From CBDBBY01 sp965205055 (GTDB taxonomy: Bacteria > Pseudomonadota > Alphaproteobacteria > Rhodobacterales > Rhodobacteraceae): DNA of 64,000 nucleotides. The position numbers were made by a program, and so were the translations under genes. The notes under the pieces were generated by a model. The model was given only the letters and a program-made list of their open reading frames with translations, was not told where the DNA came from and ran no database searches. Of the stretch, positions 63,704-64,000 are shown in pieces (the stretch's first letter is position 1; the number at the start of each line of letters is the position of its first letter). The stretch lies in assembly GCA_965205055.1 (NCBI GenBank), contig OZ242030.1:1302001-1366000 (forward strand), in the 5' to 3' direction.

Positions 63704-64000
63704 ATGCACAAATATCTAGTCGTTCTCGACGATAGCCGAGAATGCCTCAAGGCAATGCAATACGCCGCGATGTGCGCCTCCAAGTCCGGCGGAGGCGTGA
63801 CGATATTGTCGGTGATTCCGCCGAATGAGTTCCAGCATTGGATCGGCGTTGGCGACATCATGTCGGACGAGGCGCGCGAAAGAATTGAAGTTCATTTCGA
63901 GGTGTTCGCGAAATGGATGCGGGACCGGCAGAACGTGAATCCGGATCTCGTGATCCGGAAGGGCGACGTGGTCCCCGAAGTCATGCGCCACGTCCAGGAA
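63704..64000 (+). CDS. Universal stress protein (UspA) family, cut by window end
   Basis: 99 codons visible: MHKYLVVLDDSRECLKAMQYA at the start, the typical beta-strand and helix of UspA folds, then GGGVTILSVIPPNEFQ. Two ATGs lie in frame (63698 and 63704); GGAGG at 63691-63695 is 2 nt before the first and 8 nt before the second, so the second is chosen. The ATP-binding C-terminal motif lies beyond the window. Confidence 0.85.
   Translation, partial: MHKYLVVLDDSRECLKAMQYAAMCASKSGGGVTILSVIPPNEFQHWIGVGDIMSDEARERIEVHFEVFAKWMRDRQNVNPDLVIRKGDVVPEVMRHVQE

Noticed and set aside
1..64000. CRISPR arrays, rRNA operons, prophage or toxin-antitoxin modules
   Set aside because: No regularly spaced direct repeats, no rRNA-like sequence, and no phage structural or recognisable toxin-antitoxin proteins were seen.

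Overview
The window looks like a GC-rich alphaproteobacterial chromosome, probably close to the Rhodobacterales. This is inferred from gene order and protein families, not from a marker gene: coaBC-dut-moeB with overlapping stop and start codons, gshB-rsmI divergent from an LppC-type lipoprotein, murJ-rhomboid-trpS, many ABC importers with periplasmic binding proteins, and a dimethylglycine/sarcosine dehydrogenase-type enzyme. I found no rRNA, no intact tRNA gene and no CRISPR array.

Layout. 1-4.7 kb: an FAD/GcvT demethylase-type enzyme (cut by the left edge) divergent from an M3 oligopeptidase. 4.9-13.3 kb: a seven-gene minus-strand operon with a complete Liv-type ABC importer (LivG, LivH, LivM, binding protein, LivF) bracketed by two acyl-CoA ligases, suggesting uptake and CoA activation of an organic acid. 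13.3-18.4 kb: an accessory patch. A surface-lipoprotein gene of the TbpB-like beta-barrel type is split by an intact IS256-family element. The element has an 8-bp target duplication, and removing it in silico restores one 669-codon frame. An older, internally deleted relative of the same element lies next to it. 18.4-31.2 kb: enoyl-CoA hydratase, a CUT1 glucose/mannose-type importer, a CoA-transferase, an SDR and a CUT2 ribose-type importer. 31.6-38.9 kb: an orphan AAA ATPase, an SH3-like periplasmic protein, a D-2-hydroxyacid dehydrogenase, the moeB-dut-coaBC cluster and cobU-cobC. 39.6-48.9 kb: a peptide-importer operon (DppA, B, C and a DppD-DppF fusion) divergent from a GntR-creatininase-PanE-SDR operon. 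Codon and word usage here differ from the surroundings, so this is probably acquired DNA. 49.3-57 kb: housekeeping genes (gshB, rsmI, LppC-type lipoprotein, murJ, a rhomboid without its catalytic residues, trpS, a class IV aminotransferase). 57-61.3 kb: a second accessory patch with an intact paralogue of the broken lipoprotein and an IS630 transposase scar. 61.3-64 kb: CoxG-like, D-lactate dehydrogenase-like and UspA-like genes.

Functionally the window is dominated by import and catabolism: four ABC importers, three genes for CoA-ester chemistry outside the Liv operon, and several oxidoreductases. In all four importers the binding-protein gene is directly followed by a perfect GC-rich hairpin, which would favour excess binding protein. 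The most unusual material is the TbpB-like lipoprotein family, its IS disruption, and a short repeat shared between the two lipoprotein loci.
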